Assembly: GCF_000222485.1 (NCBI RefSeq)
Contig: NC_015914.1
Location: 62,001-126,000 of the forward strand
Length of the DNA stretch: 64,000 nucleotides
DNA from: Cyclobacterium marinum DSM 745
GTDB lineage: Bacteria; Bacteroidota; Bacteroidia; Cytophagales; Cyclobacteriaceae
Direction: 5' to 3'
Both the position numbers and the translations under genes were made by a program. The notes under the pieces are model-generated. The model was given only the letters and a program-made list of their open reading frames with translations, searched no databases and was not told the DNA's origin. Position 1 is the first letter of the stretch. Each line of letters starts with the position of its first letter. Below are positions 1-8,965 of the stretch, in pieces.

Positions 1-1
1 C

Positions 2-109
2 AAAAATAATAAATACGTGTCCAGTGGGAACCACCCGTTCAATGGAGTGATCCGGCATAAAATCCGTCAAATGAAATATGGCCTCGATATATTGATTTAA
101 TATTCCTTT
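2..109 (+). CDS. Possible C-terminal end of a gene entering from outside the window
   Basis: An open frame runs from the window edge to a TAA at 107-109, encoding about 35 residues with a basic stretch near the end (RHKIRQMKYGLDILI). No start is visible, so it can only be the tail of a longer gene. I do not recognise the family. From 110 to 293 I see no gene or structured element. Alternatively the frame is open by chance. Confidence 0.25.
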
Positions 110-293
110 GAGTAAGTGTCTTTCAAGTGGCACTGCTGATTCTGATTGGTTATTCTTATCAATATAGACAATTCAAGGATTGAAATGTAAAATAATGCAG
201 TTTTATAAGATTAGATTTAGATTAACCAGCTCACTAATCTTTAAAACCAAGAAAAACCCAACCATTTGACTAACCTTATAATCATCTAAAATG

Positions 294-342
294 ATTGATA
301 TTTATAACCGTGAGCGGAAAGCCCTCGATTATAAATATCAAT
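294..342. terminator. 14-bp perfect hairpin downstream of the exported-protein gene
   Basis: ATTGATATTTATAA (294-307) and its exact reverse complement TTATAAATATCAAT (329-342) flank a 21-nt GC-richer loop. It lies about 50 bp beyond the stop of the leftward gene ending at 393. It is probably an intrinsic terminator or mRNA 3'-end stabiliser, although no long T-run follows. Confidence 0.5.
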
Positions 343-392
343 AACTCATTATTGAAGGTCAAGAATTTTTAGAATCCAAATAATGTACTCAA

Positions 393-1967
393 TCAATTGA
401 TCTCAATCTTCACCAGTCTTTCTTTAAAAAATTTTGCTGCTACTCCTAAATAGGTATTGTCTCCTACTTTGGATATGGTTCCGGGAATCAACCAGAACTT
501 TTTTAATTCACCACCTTTGCTGGATTTCAAAATCGTTTTAGCACTTACTTCTCCTTTGGAATTTATTTGTCCAACACGGATTTCTCTTTCAAGTGGTTCA
601 TTGTAAATAAAATAGATGGTACCACTCTCATACATTTGATAGATCCCATTGGTGTTAAGAGTAATGTCTTTTTGTTGTTTATTAAAATTTTGAATCCAAT
701 TGATTTCACCATTTTGAGAAATATTGGTGAATTGAAAATCATTGTTTACATGGTAAATTTTACCATTGTACGTATAGGACTCATAGTACTCTGAGGCCAG
801 CGTAATGCTATTGTCCTCGTTAACAAATATAGATTTGATATAAGTGTTGGAAGGGACCTCCATCTCTTTACCGTTTTCAAGCTTTCGTTTTTCTTTTCCT
901 GATAAATAATCTTCGCTTTGGTACAAAAAATCCATTTTATTTTCATTGGAAAAGGGAATGAATTTTTGCTTGTCAATTGCCAATGTAAAAGGGTTTAAAC
1001 TCTGAACAAACAGACCATCAATTTGCTTAAGCTTCTTATCATTGGAATAATAACCGGCCAATCTTACATCTTTGTTTTTATCCTGAATAAGGGACATCCT
1101 TAACAAATACTTGTCCGTATTTTTAAGATAAGTGATAACAGGGTCATCAATGCCCCTATAAAATGAATACATAAAGTGCATAAATTCATTGCCTCCTTTT
1201 ACTATGTCCACCTTACTCAACATATTAAACACCCCTTCATTGGAAAGGCGAATATTTCCATTGCTATTTAAAGATTTTATCATGCCAAATAACTTGGTAT
1301 CCGGTCCACTCTTGTCGTATTCAGGAATACTCGTATTCATTTGCCATTCTGAGTTCATCAAAGCATCAAATACCTCAACATATGCTTCAGACCCCTCATT
1401 GCTCTTACTACCCACAAAGGAGAAAACGGCGAATTTGCTATTATCTTCTGAACGAATAATATTGTAATTTGACCTTCGGTCTAGTTTCTTATTAATGATG
1501 GGCAATTCTGAAACCAATATTGGCGCTTCAAAAGCCAAGGTTTCTTGGTCCAGTTTTTTCCTGAACAAACGATTTTTATTGTTAAACGCATCTGAATAAA
1601 ACAACCATATGTCTTTATCCTTGTCTTGGTAGAAGAATTCGAAGCTTTTGTCTTTCGCTTTATTCATGACAGTCATCGGAATATCTTCTATTTTTCGGCT
1701 TTTCTCAAGTTCATACTTTTGGTTAAGCTTTTCCACGACCAACACACCTTTTGTCCCCACTCCTTTTCCATACAATGAGAAACCTTTGGAAATAGCCCGC
1801 AATAAAAAGTGTCCGTCATCTACCGTTCCAATAACGCCTATTGTACCCGTTAACAGTCCTTTTGAAGTTGGATCTGTAATTTCCACATTTATCGTCTTCT
1901 CTTGAGCAAACAATTCAAGTTGAAGCGATAGAAAAATTAATGCTGCTAGATAAAATTTTACTTTCAT
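393..1967 (-). CDS. Exported protein of unknown function, possible beta-propeller fold
   Basis: 524 residues. The N-terminus (MKVKFYLAALIFLSLQLELFAQ) is a clear Sec signal peptide with likely cleavage after 'LFA', so the product is periplasmic or surface exposed. The mature part has many short beta-strand-like blocks ending in polar turns, with recurring pairs such as 'LLRA..GFSLYGKG' and 'YLLRMSLIQDKNKDV', suggesting a propeller or other all-beta repeat architecture. I recognise no catalytic motif and no named family. It is monocistronic as seen here: upstream (1968-2385) is A/T-rich DNA with no other gene, and a hairpin follows the stop. Confidence 0.75.
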   Translation of the reverse strand: MKVKFYLAALIFLSLQLELFAQEKTINVEITDPTSKGLLTGTIGVIGTVDDGHFLLRAISKGFSLYGKGVGTKGVLVVEKLNQKYELEKSRKIEDIPMTVMNKAKDKSFEFFYQDKDKDIWLFYSDAFNNKNRLFRKKLDQETLAFEAPILVSELPIINKKLDRRSNYNIIRSEDNSKFAVFSFVGSKSNEGSEAYVEVFDALMNSEWQMNTSIPEYDKSGPDTKLFGMIKSLNSNGNIRLSNEGVFNMLSKVDIVKGGNEFMHFMYSFYRGIDDPVITYLKNTDKYLLRMSLIQDKNKDVRLAGYYSNDKKLKQIDGLFVQSLNPFTLAIDKQKFIPFSNENKMDFLYQSEDYLSGKEKRKLENGKEMEVPSNTYIKSIFVNEDNSITLASEYYESYTYNGKIYHVNNDFQFTNISQNGEINWIQNFNKQQKDITLNTNGIYQMYESGTIYFIYNEPLEREIRVGQINSKGEVSAKTILKSSKGGELKKFWLIPGTISKVGDNTYLGVAAKFFKERLVKIEIN

Positions 1968-2385
1968 TCTCTTATTGATTTATGGTAAAAATTATATTAA
2001 ACTTTTATAAAAATTATGATTCCCAATTCAAAGAAGTTGAGTAGGAGAATTTTTAAGATTGTACTTAATTCTATTCCTCACAAAATCACAACACTGAAGA
2101 AATGTAGCTACTTTATAAATTACCTCCCGGTTTTGTCGCTTGGTATGCATTCAAATTGAAAGAAAATTTGGGTTTAATTTTGAGAGGAATTTTCTCACTA
2201 GGTGATAAGCTAAGACAGTTTTTATCTTCCTAAATACTTCTCCCCTTCAACCTGATTTCCCTTGTCTTTTCATAGCAATAATTACTGGTAGCAAAACTAA
2301 GAAATAAATATTTTTTAAACCAACTTTTTTGTATTTTAAATGTAAAAAAATGTTTTACGATAAATTATAAGATAGTTCAAATCCA

Positions 2386-2458
2386 ATCTGGTATAAGTTT
2401 AGCGAAGTGTAAATTAGACCTATAATGCCGAAAGTTTTCAACTTCCATCAAAGAAGAA
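2386..2458 (+). repeat. Dispersed repeat R1, copy 1
   Basis: About 73 bp starting ATCTGGTATAAGTTTAGCGA and containing CCTATAATGCCGAAAGTTTT. It is clearly similar to 3707-3780 (same order of blocks: ATCTGGT, AGTTTAGCGAAG, CATAATRCCGAAAGTTT, CAT-AAAG-AGAA) and, for its first half, to 41633-41680. No convincing coding frame runs through it. The 428-bp stretch from 1968 to 2385 before it holds nothing else I can name. Confidence 0.6.
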
Positions 2459-2587
2459 CAAGCTGTTCCAATCCCATAATTAGTCAGATAGATTCTTGCC
2501 ATAATAATTTGCCTAAAGCCACGAAAGCGAGTAAATCCATGCCATCCGCAAGCTATATCAGGGGGCTATTAAAGAAAAAAGAATGGC

Positions 2588-2607
2588 TTTATTATTATTA
2601 TTATTAT
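2588..2607. repeat. TTA trinucleotide microsatellite
   Basis: Six or more uninterrupted TTA units in non-coding DNA. It could vary in length by slippage; no gene phase depends on it as far as I can see. Confidence 0.8.
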
Positions 2608-2642
2608 ACATCTTTACCTGGCCCCTCTCGTTTCACCGGCGG

Positions 2643-2702
2643 CTGAGCGGAGCCGAAGCCTTAGGGTGAAGATCTTGCAATGCCTACCCCTTCGGCTGGA
2701 CT
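2643..2702. repeat. Dispersed hairpin repeat R2, copy 1
   Basis: CTGAGCGGAGCCGAAG at 2643-2658 is followed by a partner arm CTTCGGCT near 2690-2697, making an AGCCGAAG/CTTCGGCT stem with a loop of roughly 30 nt. The same 16-mer occurs at 52486-52501 after the pirin gene, where its inverted partner is nearly perfect. The pattern resembles REP-like intergenic palindromes common in Bacteroidota; mechanism unknown. Confidence 0.6.
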
Positions 2703-2734
2703 TTAAGATCGGAAACCCAATAAATCAAAGAAAT

Positions 2735-2815
2735 CAATTCATAGGAATGGGGTTTAGCCCATTTTTAAGGTTACAAAATATCATCTGGCTTTAGCCAAAG
2801 ATTAGTGATCGAAAG
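2735..2815. repeat. Possible REP-like element with two small hairpins
   Basis: Contains GGGGTTTAGCCC (about 2754-2762) and TCTGGCTTTAGCCAAAGA (about 2782-2800), each a short palindrome of the form GGnTTTAGCC. Related pieces (AATAGGAATGGGA and AGCTAAAGCTAGGGCT) occur at 41730-41815. This looks like part of a dispersed intergenic family. The rest of 2816-2976 holds no gene. Confidence 0.4.
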
Positions 2816-2976
2816 GGTTTGATTTGTGGCTACCTCAAATTTGAAACAAAAAATCACTCTGAGAAGGAATCTCATTTGACTTATCAAGTCATCACTATTG
2901 TTTTGACCACCTACTTATGATATAAAGGTGGCTTCTTGTTATAATTAAACATTTGTGTAAATTAGGTGATTAATAA

Positions 2977-2994
2977 GTTTAGCTATACCTAAAC
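2977..2994. promoter_or_regulatory. Candidate operator: GTTTAG-6-CTAAAC inverted repeat
   Basis: A perfect 6-bp inverted repeat, GTTTAG CTATAC CTAAAC, ends 3 bp before the TTG start of the toxin/HTH gene. The position suits autoregulation by the HTH domain of that protein, as in HigA-type systems. This is inference from position and symmetry. Confidence 0.45.
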
Positions 2995-2997
2995 ATT

Positions 2998-3684
2998 TTG
3001 GGAAAATATTCGTTAATCCATTCAGAAAATATTCCAAATCCAACCAAAATTGACATTTGGGAATTGTGCAAGTACGGTAAAAGTCTTTTGCAAATGTTTA
3101 TTGATGAACATCAAAATGACGCCTTAATATTTGACAAAATAGCCGGTGCACTTAGTATTATCGAAATTACATCTAATCTATTACGATTACCTAAAACCAA
3201 ATTTAGATTGATTGAGGGACATGGATTGAACTGTAAAGTATATGAAGCTAAATCAGGGATTATAAGATTGTACTTATTCCATGAAGAAAATACAGGAAGA
3301 GTTATAGTAACTGGTGGAAAAAGGGCAATCAAAAAGAAGATATTAAATCAGTGCTTCAAACGATTAAAGACTTCAAAAATGAAAGTAAATAAGAGAGAAC
3401 AAATTTTAAATCAACCCTCCTATTGGATTGAAAATATCAATGCATTATTATACAATGCTATTGTGGATTATATGGAGGAACATAACATGAAGCAAAAGGA
3501 TTTAGCGGCACATTTAAATATAAGTCAGGGGCGTGTATCCCAGATTTTAAACGATGGTGATATTAATTTTAGTTTAGAAAAAGTCATTCAAATTGCGCTA
3601 AAGGTCGGTATGTATCCTTCATTTAAACTAGAAAAAAAATCCAATGTATCAGTGGAAGATTTTGACGATTCTTTGGTGAAGTAA
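2998..3684 (+). CDS. Single-chain RelE/HigB-like toxin fused to XRE helix-turn-helix
   Basis: 228 residues from a TTG start (no ATG before residue 33). Residues about 60-115 resemble the RelE/HigB mRNA-interferase core: 'KVYEAKSGIIRLYLFHEENTGRVIV' is the usual 'YElr..g.yRl.y' strand pair, followed by a basic 'GKRAIKKKI' helix. Residues about 150-215 form a complete XRE HTH (MKQKDLAAHLNISQGRVSQIL). In HigBA systems toxin and antitoxin are separate proteins; here they are one chain, so it may be an autoregulator, a self-inhibited toxin or a degenerate module. R1 repeats lie on both sides (2386 and 3707), suggesting an inserted island. The HTH part is certain; the toxin part is moderately so. 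Confidence 0.7.
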   Translation: MGKYSLIHSENIPNPTKIDIWELCKYGKSLLQMFIDEHQNDALIFDKIAGALSIIEITSNLLRLPKTKFRLIEGHGLNCKVYEAKSGIIRLYLFHEENTGRVIVTGGKRAIKKKILNQCFKRLKTSKMKVNKREQILNQPSYWIENINALLYNAIVDYMEEHNMKQKDLAAHLNISQGRVSQILNDGDINFSLEKVIQIALKVGMYPSFKLEKKSNVSVEDFDDSLVK

Positions 3685-3706
3685 GTTTCACATATGCTTC
3701 TGCTCC

Positions 3707-3780
3707 TATCTGGTCTGAGTTTAGCGAAGCCTAACTAGGATCCATAATACCGAAAGTTTCCAATTTTCATGAAAGTAGAA
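3707..3780 (+). repeat. Dispersed repeat R1, copy 2
   Basis: About 74 bp in the same orientation as copy 1, sharing ATCTGGT, AGTTTAGCGAAG, CATAATACCGAAAGTTT and a final CAT-AAAG-AGAA block. It starts about 20 bp after the stop of the toxin/HTH gene. Confidence 0.6.
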
Positions 3781-3837
3781 AAAATTAGGGCTTTTCCACC
3801 TCAATGGACATCCTTTCTTGGCAAAAAGACATTAGTA

Positions 3838-3872
3838 AATTAAGGCTTAACTATTTGAATTAAGCCTTAATT
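3838..3872. terminator. 13-bp perfect hairpin at the 3' end of the hydrolase gene
   Basis: AATTAAGGCTTAA (3838-3850) pairs exactly with TTAAGCCTTAATT (3860-3872) around a 9-nt loop. It overlaps the last codons and stop of the leftward hydrolase gene (stop at 3847-3849), so it probably ends that transcript, and may also serve rightward transcription from the toxin/HTH gene. Confidence 0.6.
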
Positions 3873-4512
3873 GATGGGACCTATCTTTTATTTTTTCATT
3901 TATAAATTTACTTATTTCTTCAGCCCTATCAACAATCATAAAATGTTCCCCATCTTCAATTAATTCAACTTTACCCAAACCTCTCCAAGGAATCAACTTG
4001 TCTTTTGTACCATGAATACGAATTAAGTTTTCAACTTGGTTTTGGTTGTCCCAATTTACCAATTCATTAACGGCCCATTTTGCAAACTGTAAATCAGTAT
4101 CCTCTAAGATATCATTTAGAAGTTCTTTATTGGCTGTACCAAATAGAGAGGATGCGATGTATCTTGGTGGGTCAAATAATTTTGCCGGTATTTTTTTTAT
4201 GATATTCAATTTACCAAAACCTCTATAAATGGGTCTTAATTCAATTTTAGTTTCTACCGAAGATATCAATATTGTTAAGCAAGGATTCAAAATTTTGCTA
4301 ATCTCAACAGCCACTAATCCTCCAAAACTAACACCAATAAGTACAAAATCTGATTTAGGGTCAATAATTTTCGAAAGTCTAGCTGAATAGTCTTGTAATG
4401 GTTCCCTTTTGTAAGGCTTGATCCATTCAATAGGAATTAGCGTATGATTCAATTTCAAAAAGTTGAAAACTCGCTTGTCAGCTCCAAGTCCACTTATCCC
4501 ATAAATTTTCAA
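3847..4512 (-). CDS. Alpha/beta hydrolase
   Basis: 221 residues, a small serine hydrolase. The nucleophile elbow GVSFGG puts Ser at about residue 62; the acid is Asp171 in 'HGTKDKLIP' and the base His190 in 'EDGEHFM'. The N-terminal 'SGLGADKRVF' replaces the usual HGxxG oxyanion loop. No signal peptide, so cytoplasmic. The substrate cannot be inferred. A TATT-rich 180-bp gap separates its start from the prophage end. Confidence 0.8.
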   Translation of the reverse strand: MKIYGISGLGADKRVFNFLKLNHTLIPIEWIKPYKREPLQDYSARLSKIIDPKSDFVLIGVSFGGLVAVEISKILNPCLTILISSVETKIELRPIYRGFGKLNIIKKIPAKLFDPPRYIASSLFGTANKELLNDILEDTDLQFAKWAVNELVNWDNQNQVENLIRIHGTKDKLIPWRGLGKVELIEDGEHFMIVDRAEEISKFINEKIKDRSHQLRLNSNS

Positions 4513-4660
4513 ATTTTATTTCGTTTTTATGCTTCATTAAATAGCTAAGTCAGGGTTTCAAGTTACGAAGTTTAAAATGATAAATGCTCTGACCTGATAA
4601 CCTTGGTTATTTATTCTGTTTTTTTTTTGATCGTTCGACACATAAGATCGGCAAAACCAA

Positions 4661-4701
4661 AAGTACCATTTTTTAAGTGAATTATAAAACGAGATGTACC
4701 A
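4661..4701. repeat. Prophage terminal region (Mu-right-like end) with two GTACC motifs
   Basis: AAAAGTACCATTTTTTAAGTG (about 4660-4679) is followed by AGATGTACCA (4692-4701). The second is the inverted match of TGGTACATCT at 40410-40419. Two spaced copies fit the multiple transposase-binding sites of Mu-type ends. If the first copy belongs to the phage, the true end is about 35 bp further left. Confidence 0.5.
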
Positions 4702-4758
4702 AAAACAAAAGGTTCTTAGAAATCTCCAAAAACCCTTTAAATACTCTTTAAATACCTA

Positions 4759-7041
4759 TTAAATCATAATCCATCTACCTGTACTACCCCCCTGAAACCT
4801 AGCTTTCCACACCTGTCCGGCAGGTAGTGAATAACTGGTGACCGTGGCATTAGATAGGTCTGCTATCTCGTTTGTGCCTGACCTCTCTACACTAATTGCA
4901 CCGCTTGTACCGTTCTTGATTATGACCTCCATGCCATGGTCTGGGGTATCAGGGAGACTCGCCGCTGTACGATCGTTATAAATGACTACCATATGATCGT
5001 CCTTTCCAATCACCTCTGTTCCCGGGTCTGTAGATGATCCTCGCATAGCGTATGACACGTTCCCTATATTTTTTTGACTACTAAAGAAACCACCATACTT
5101 ACCTGTACTAAACCGGATGTTCTGCATTTGCTTCTCTACTAGTTCAGACCACCTTACACCAACCATACCCGCACTAATCGCAGCATAAATAAAGGTCGGT
5201 GCATCGTCACTCTCGTCCGTACTCCCCCAGAAACTACCGCTTATGTCAATCCCCGATATTACACTAATAAACGAAGCCCCGGCATTCCTACTCGCTATAC
5301 CGTCATTACTTATTAATATACCTGTAGGGTCTCCCGCTCCGTAATCGCTGGATTTTATATAACCGCCCTCAATCTGGAAAACACCTATCTTACACCCGTT
5401 GGCCACCTCTAATGCACTTGCAAAAGCTTTTCCGTCCTGTTGCACCCTAAAAGGTGCCGCCCCTCTGTTATCGAAGCTACTACCTGCCCATATGCGTACA
5501 GCTTCCAAGTCATTTTCCAGTCCACTTATACCAGCTACACCCCCTAGATCCGGGTTACCTGCTACAAATACACCTGTCATAATAGCCCTATCACCAACGA
5601 AAGTCTTTTTGAACTGCTGCACTACTGCATAGTTCCTAATCTCATCCGCTGCCAGCTTCGCATAGGTAGCAGCACTCTTTGTGGTCTTCACCTCTCGCAG
5701 GTTATTTTTTGTATCCTTAGCTATCTTATCCACTTTAGTATACTGCCTGCTCTCTGATATCACAATCGAAATCGCATCGGGATTAACTATAGGGTATTCA
5801 ATGGACTGGATTCTAATACGCTCTTCAATACCAAGGCTCTCATCCTGCACAATTACAGAATTACCAGCCTTAAAGGCACTCCTTAACCCGAACTGCCTTA
5901 CATACTTCTCATCCAAATCACCCTCGTAGGCGTACTTAGGTGTGGCATTAACCTCTGCATGGGCTATAGTCCTGGTCTTTACTTCCTGCTCTGCTGCCGT
6001 TATATAGCTTTCAGGCATTTCTATACCTACTAATGTGTAAGTATCGCCCACAGCGGCCTTAAACGTGGCATTCGGGGCCACATAACCGCTATCCTCTTCA
6101 ATTGTGCCAAACGTAATCACTTTTGTGGAGTGGTCATACTGGGTAATTGGAAATTCCTGACCTGCCAAAGCCCCTGATTTAAACACGATCTTAGCCCCGC
6201 CATCAGTGATAAAGGTTTCATTCAAATCAAAGTCTAGGGTACTATCTGTAACAGAAAATAACCCGTCTACAGCTTCCACAGTACCAGTCCTGTTAGGAAA
6301 CACATCCTCAAACGTAACGGTAGCCTCAATATACCCGTACTTAGCCACATTAACCTGCACCGGACTCTCATCAAAGGTGATCTTACCAAGCCCATCCCTA
6401 TAGCTTAGAGGTATATTTTTAGCCCCACCGTAGCCATACCACACAGTTCCAAACCCGGAATCAACCCTACGTCTCCTAAGCGCATACAATCCCTTCGCTC
6501 TCCCGTATTCTAGCGTAACACCCGTATCAACCCCCACTCGTGGAGCCATCCTGATAGTCTTATCCGTAATCGAATACTCAAGACCAAATTCCTCCGCTAC
6601 GGTTGTCAATAACGTCCGGCAACTCATTTCATCAATACTAAAAGTAAAAGGCTCGTCAAACTCCGGTACTTCCCCAACTTTCCATGCCGGATCTATCTGC
6701 CTCATATTATCACGGATCAGCAGGCACAAGTCAAGCGGCCTGCCTGTATAACTAAAAGTAGCCCGACCAAGGTGCCGGACTATCTTGTTATACAAAAGGT
6801 ACGATTCCCCGTAGAAGGTTATATTATAAGTATAACTCGCATTCCTTTCCAGCTCGGCAGGGTCATTTACATAGTATTTCACCCCCAAATGAAAGATATA
6901 ATCCCCTATCTGTATATCAAGCGGCTTATCCAGCACAACCTCAGCCGTGATCTTATCTGCACCCATTAATTCTGAAAAGAACACGGTATTTTCGTCCACT
7001 GGGAACGACCCTATAATATTTGCACCTCTATATAAATTCAT
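4759..7041 (-). CDS. Tail hub / tail-associated protein (baseplate hub-like)
   Basis: About 760 residues from ATG 7041, chosen because AGGATAAGGAAG lies just upstream; an in-frame ATG at 7080 would overlap the previous gene. The N-terminal 350 residues (MNLYRGANIIGSFPVDENT..., 'YTYNITFYGESYLLYNK', 'CRTLLTTVAEEFGLEYSI') look like the gp27/Tal-type hub at the tip of siphophage tails. The middle has a helical region (KDTKNNLREVKTTKSAATYA), and the C-terminus (DHMVVIYNDRTAASLPDTPDHG, then a beta-rich end at GRWIMI) looks like a small host-contact domain. It is the last gene of the leftward late operon, 7 bp after the SGNH gene. Nothing like a terminator is obvious between 4702 and 4758. Confidence 0.7.
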   Translation of the reverse strand: MNLYRGANIIGSFPVDENTVFFSELMGADKITAEVVLDKPLDIQIGDYIFHLGVKYYVNDPAELERNASYTYNITFYGESYLLYNKIVRHLGRATFSYTGRPLDLCLLIRDNMRQIDPAWKVGEVPEFDEPFTFSIDEMSCRTLLTTVAEEFGLEYSITDKTIRMAPRVGVDTGVTLEYGRAKGLYALRRRRVDSGFGTVWYGYGGAKNIPLSYRDGLGKITFDESPVQVNVAKYGYIEATVTFEDVFPNRTGTVEAVDGLFSVTDSTLDFDLNETFITDGGAKIVFKSGALAGQEFPITQYDHSTKVITFGTIEEDSGYVAPNATFKAAVGDTYTLVGIEMPESYITAAEQEVKTRTIAHAEVNATPKYAYEGDLDEKYVRQFGLRSAFKAGNSVIVQDESLGIEERIRIQSIEYPIVNPDAISIVISESRQYTKVDKIAKDTKNNLREVKTTKSAATYAKLAADEIRNYAVVQQFKKTFVGDRAIMTGVFVAGNPDLGGVAGISGLENDLEAVRIWAGSSFDNRGAAPFRVQQDGKAFASALEVANGCKIGVFQIEGGYIKSSDYGAGDPTGILISNDGIASRNAGASFISVISGIDISGSFWGSTDESDDAPTFIYAAISAGMVGVRWSELVEKQMQNIRFSTGKYGGFFSSQKNIGNVSYAMRGSSTDPGTEVIGKDDHMVVIYNDRTAASLPDTPDHGMEVIIKNGTSGAISVERSGTNEIADLSNATVTSYSLPAGQVWKARFQGGSTGRWIMI

Positions 7042-7048
7042 AACTTCC

Positions 7049-8959
7049 TTATCCTGAATAAGCTTTCTTAATGTACGCAATCAATTCTGTGGCCATCCGG
7101 TCGGCTCCGGTTTGGTTAGGGTGTAGTAAGGCCCCATCATTTGTCATAAACTCCGTGATGTTAAAGCTATTCCAAGCCGACGCTGTATTAAAATCTACAA
7201 CTGGAATGTTTTTAGCTAAACAAACCTCCCTAATCTTAGCTGCATAATCATTAATTGTATTACCGTTATTATTTTCAAAAGCATTCTCCCAGCCTCTACT
7301 AGCATAATCGATGAACTCACTATAAGGGGGAGTGCCGAATGCTAATTTTACTGATGGAATTCTAGTGATCAACTTCTCAATCACCTTATTAATAGCCCCT
7401 GTAAAGTCATTCGTGTCCACAGAATCCACCAGACCTAAAGGTCTATCATTCGCCCAATCGTTTGTACCCCCCATAACCAACACAAACTGGGAATCTAGTG
7501 GTACACTATTTATTCTTACATCCTGCCAAAAAGCATTAGCTGAACTACCCCCCATCTGGGTTCCACCAATACCGAGATTTGTGTGGTCTATATTATAGGA
7601 AGTTGAAAGAACTGATATGGCTTTCGACTGGAACTTGTTTTGTGCAGTCAGCGAATCTCCCAATGAAGCCATTTTTAAGGATATTATATCACCCCCAAGC
7701 CCCCTTATTTCCTTTGAAATAATATAACCATAGGGCTCGTAAGTTGTTGCTGAATTTCCTTTTTCAAACTGCACCTCACCTTGCGTAGATAAATAATATG
7801 AAAAACGAATAAAAGCAGCGTTTGAAGGAGCCGTTGCTGGCCAAGAAGATGTTTGACTCCCCTCTATAAAAGTCTTATTTGCTGTATACCAAGCCCTATG
7901 GAGTGTTGACCCTGGGCCAGAGCGAGTATAATTCTCTCCTGACTCTACGGGGATATAATCCGACGCATTAAAATCCTCATTTGTAGCTAAATTCCCATTT
8001 GTCCAATTAACAAATTTATCAGGCACACCTGTTTTGTAATTAAATAAATTTTTAGAAGGAGTTAACAACTCTGGAAGGGAAGCATTACCAACACCTTCCG
8101 ATTTAAGAAAAAAATATTGGCCTTGGGCTGGGGTTATTATTAAACCAGGAGTGGTAATAATAGCTTGGTAAGACTCATACGCTGTTGAAGTGCCTCCCTC
8201 CTCAACTTGTAATATATCCCATACAGATGTCGCAACAGACACTCTTTGAAAAACAGCACCGACAGGAGCCGTTGTAGAATAAGCCCCTGACGCTGTGTTT
8301 GATATCGTCGTTCCAATCGGAGCCTTATTCGCATCATAAAAACGCCAAAATCTTGCCCCTGATGCTGTGTATTGTATTCCCGCAACAGCTGACATATACC
8401 CCGTCGTATTATAACTCCCCGAGGAGGAGGTGGAGCCATTTCCAGCAATAAAAGCTCCTAAAGCCACATCCTCTGCGTTAATATTAAATAAATTTTTACC
8501 AGCAGCCCATGACACTTTAATCTTTGTCATAGCCTCAGCCTCACTAGATGTCAAATACCCCGTAAGATCAATAGGAATAAGCACCTTTGTAAATCCACCC
8601 GAACCATCAGAGAATATCAACGTCACCCCCTCAGTCAGGTCCACCACTATCCCCCCATAGTTCGTATAAGTCCCTGACTCAAGAGGGAATTTAATCCCTG
8701 CCACAGTGTCATCCGAATCAGTCGGTTCTATCCCTGACATCCCAAGAGAAACCAATCCATTTACCTCCTCTTTTGTATAACTATCAGCTATAGCCCTATA
8801 CAACTGATCCATATTTGATTTAAACAGGTCATAAACCAATTGGTAAGGAATCCCTACATTCTTACCGTTCCCTAGATCAAGGGAAAACATCCTATCAGTT
8901 AAGGACAATGAGGTCGCTACCTCGTAGCTCTCGTCAAATTTTACAGTGCCTCCAGACAT
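7049..8959 (-). CDS. Tail spike/fibre with C-terminal SGNH (GDSL) esterase domain
   Basis: 636 residues. The first ~90 residues (FDESYEVATSLSLTDRMFSLDLG..., 'YRAIADSYTKEEVNGLVS') look like a tail-attachment region. Two related beta domains follow around 150-260 and 290-400; both start with a 'KNLFN' motif and contain 'FQRVSV'/'FIRFSYYLS' strands, resembling a duplicated carbohydrate-binding fold. The C-terminal ~220 residues carry all SGNH blocks: SLGDSLT (nucleophile Ser), GIGGT, VMGGTNDW and ALLHPNQTG (catalytic Asp/His). Predicted role: deacylation of acetylated host surface glycan during adsorption. It lies between the giant spike and the hub gene. Confidence 0.8.
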   Translation of the reverse strand: MSGGTVKFDESYEVATSLSLTDRMFSLDLGNGKNVGIPYQLVYDLFKSNMDQLYRAIADSYTKEEVNGLVSLGMSGIEPTDSDDTVAGIKFPLESGTYTNYGGIVVDLTEGVTLIFSDGSGGFTKVLIPIDLTGYLTSSEAEAMTKIKVSWAAGKNLFNINAEDVALGAFIAGNGSTSSSGSYNTTGYMSAVAGIQYTASGARFWRFYDANKAPIGTTISNTASGAYSTTAPVGAVFQRVSVATSVWDILQVEEGGTSTAYESYQAIITTPGLIITPAQGQYFFLKSEGVGNASLPELLTPSKNLFNYKTGVPDKFVNWTNGNLATNEDFNASDYIPVESGENYTRSGPGSTLHRAWYTANKTFIEGSQTSSWPATAPSNAAFIRFSYYLSTQGEVQFEKGNSATTYEPYGYIISKEIRGLGGDIISLKMASLGDSLTAQNKFQSKAISVLSTSYNIDHTNLGIGGTQMGGSSANAFWQDVRINSVPLDSQFVLVMGGTNDWANDRPLGLVDSVDTNDFTGAINKVIEKLITRIPSVKLAFGTPPYSEFIDYASRGWENAFENNNGNTINDYAAKIREVCLAKNIPVVDFNTASAWNSFNITEFMTNDGALLHPNQTGADRMATELIAYIKKAYSG

Positions 8960-8965
8960 ATCTCT

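Noticed and set aside
2425..2646. 73-residue rightward open frame with a poly-Tyr stretch
   Set aside because: It runs through repeat R1, the TTA microsatellite (source of the Tyr run) and the start of R2; composition is not protein-like.
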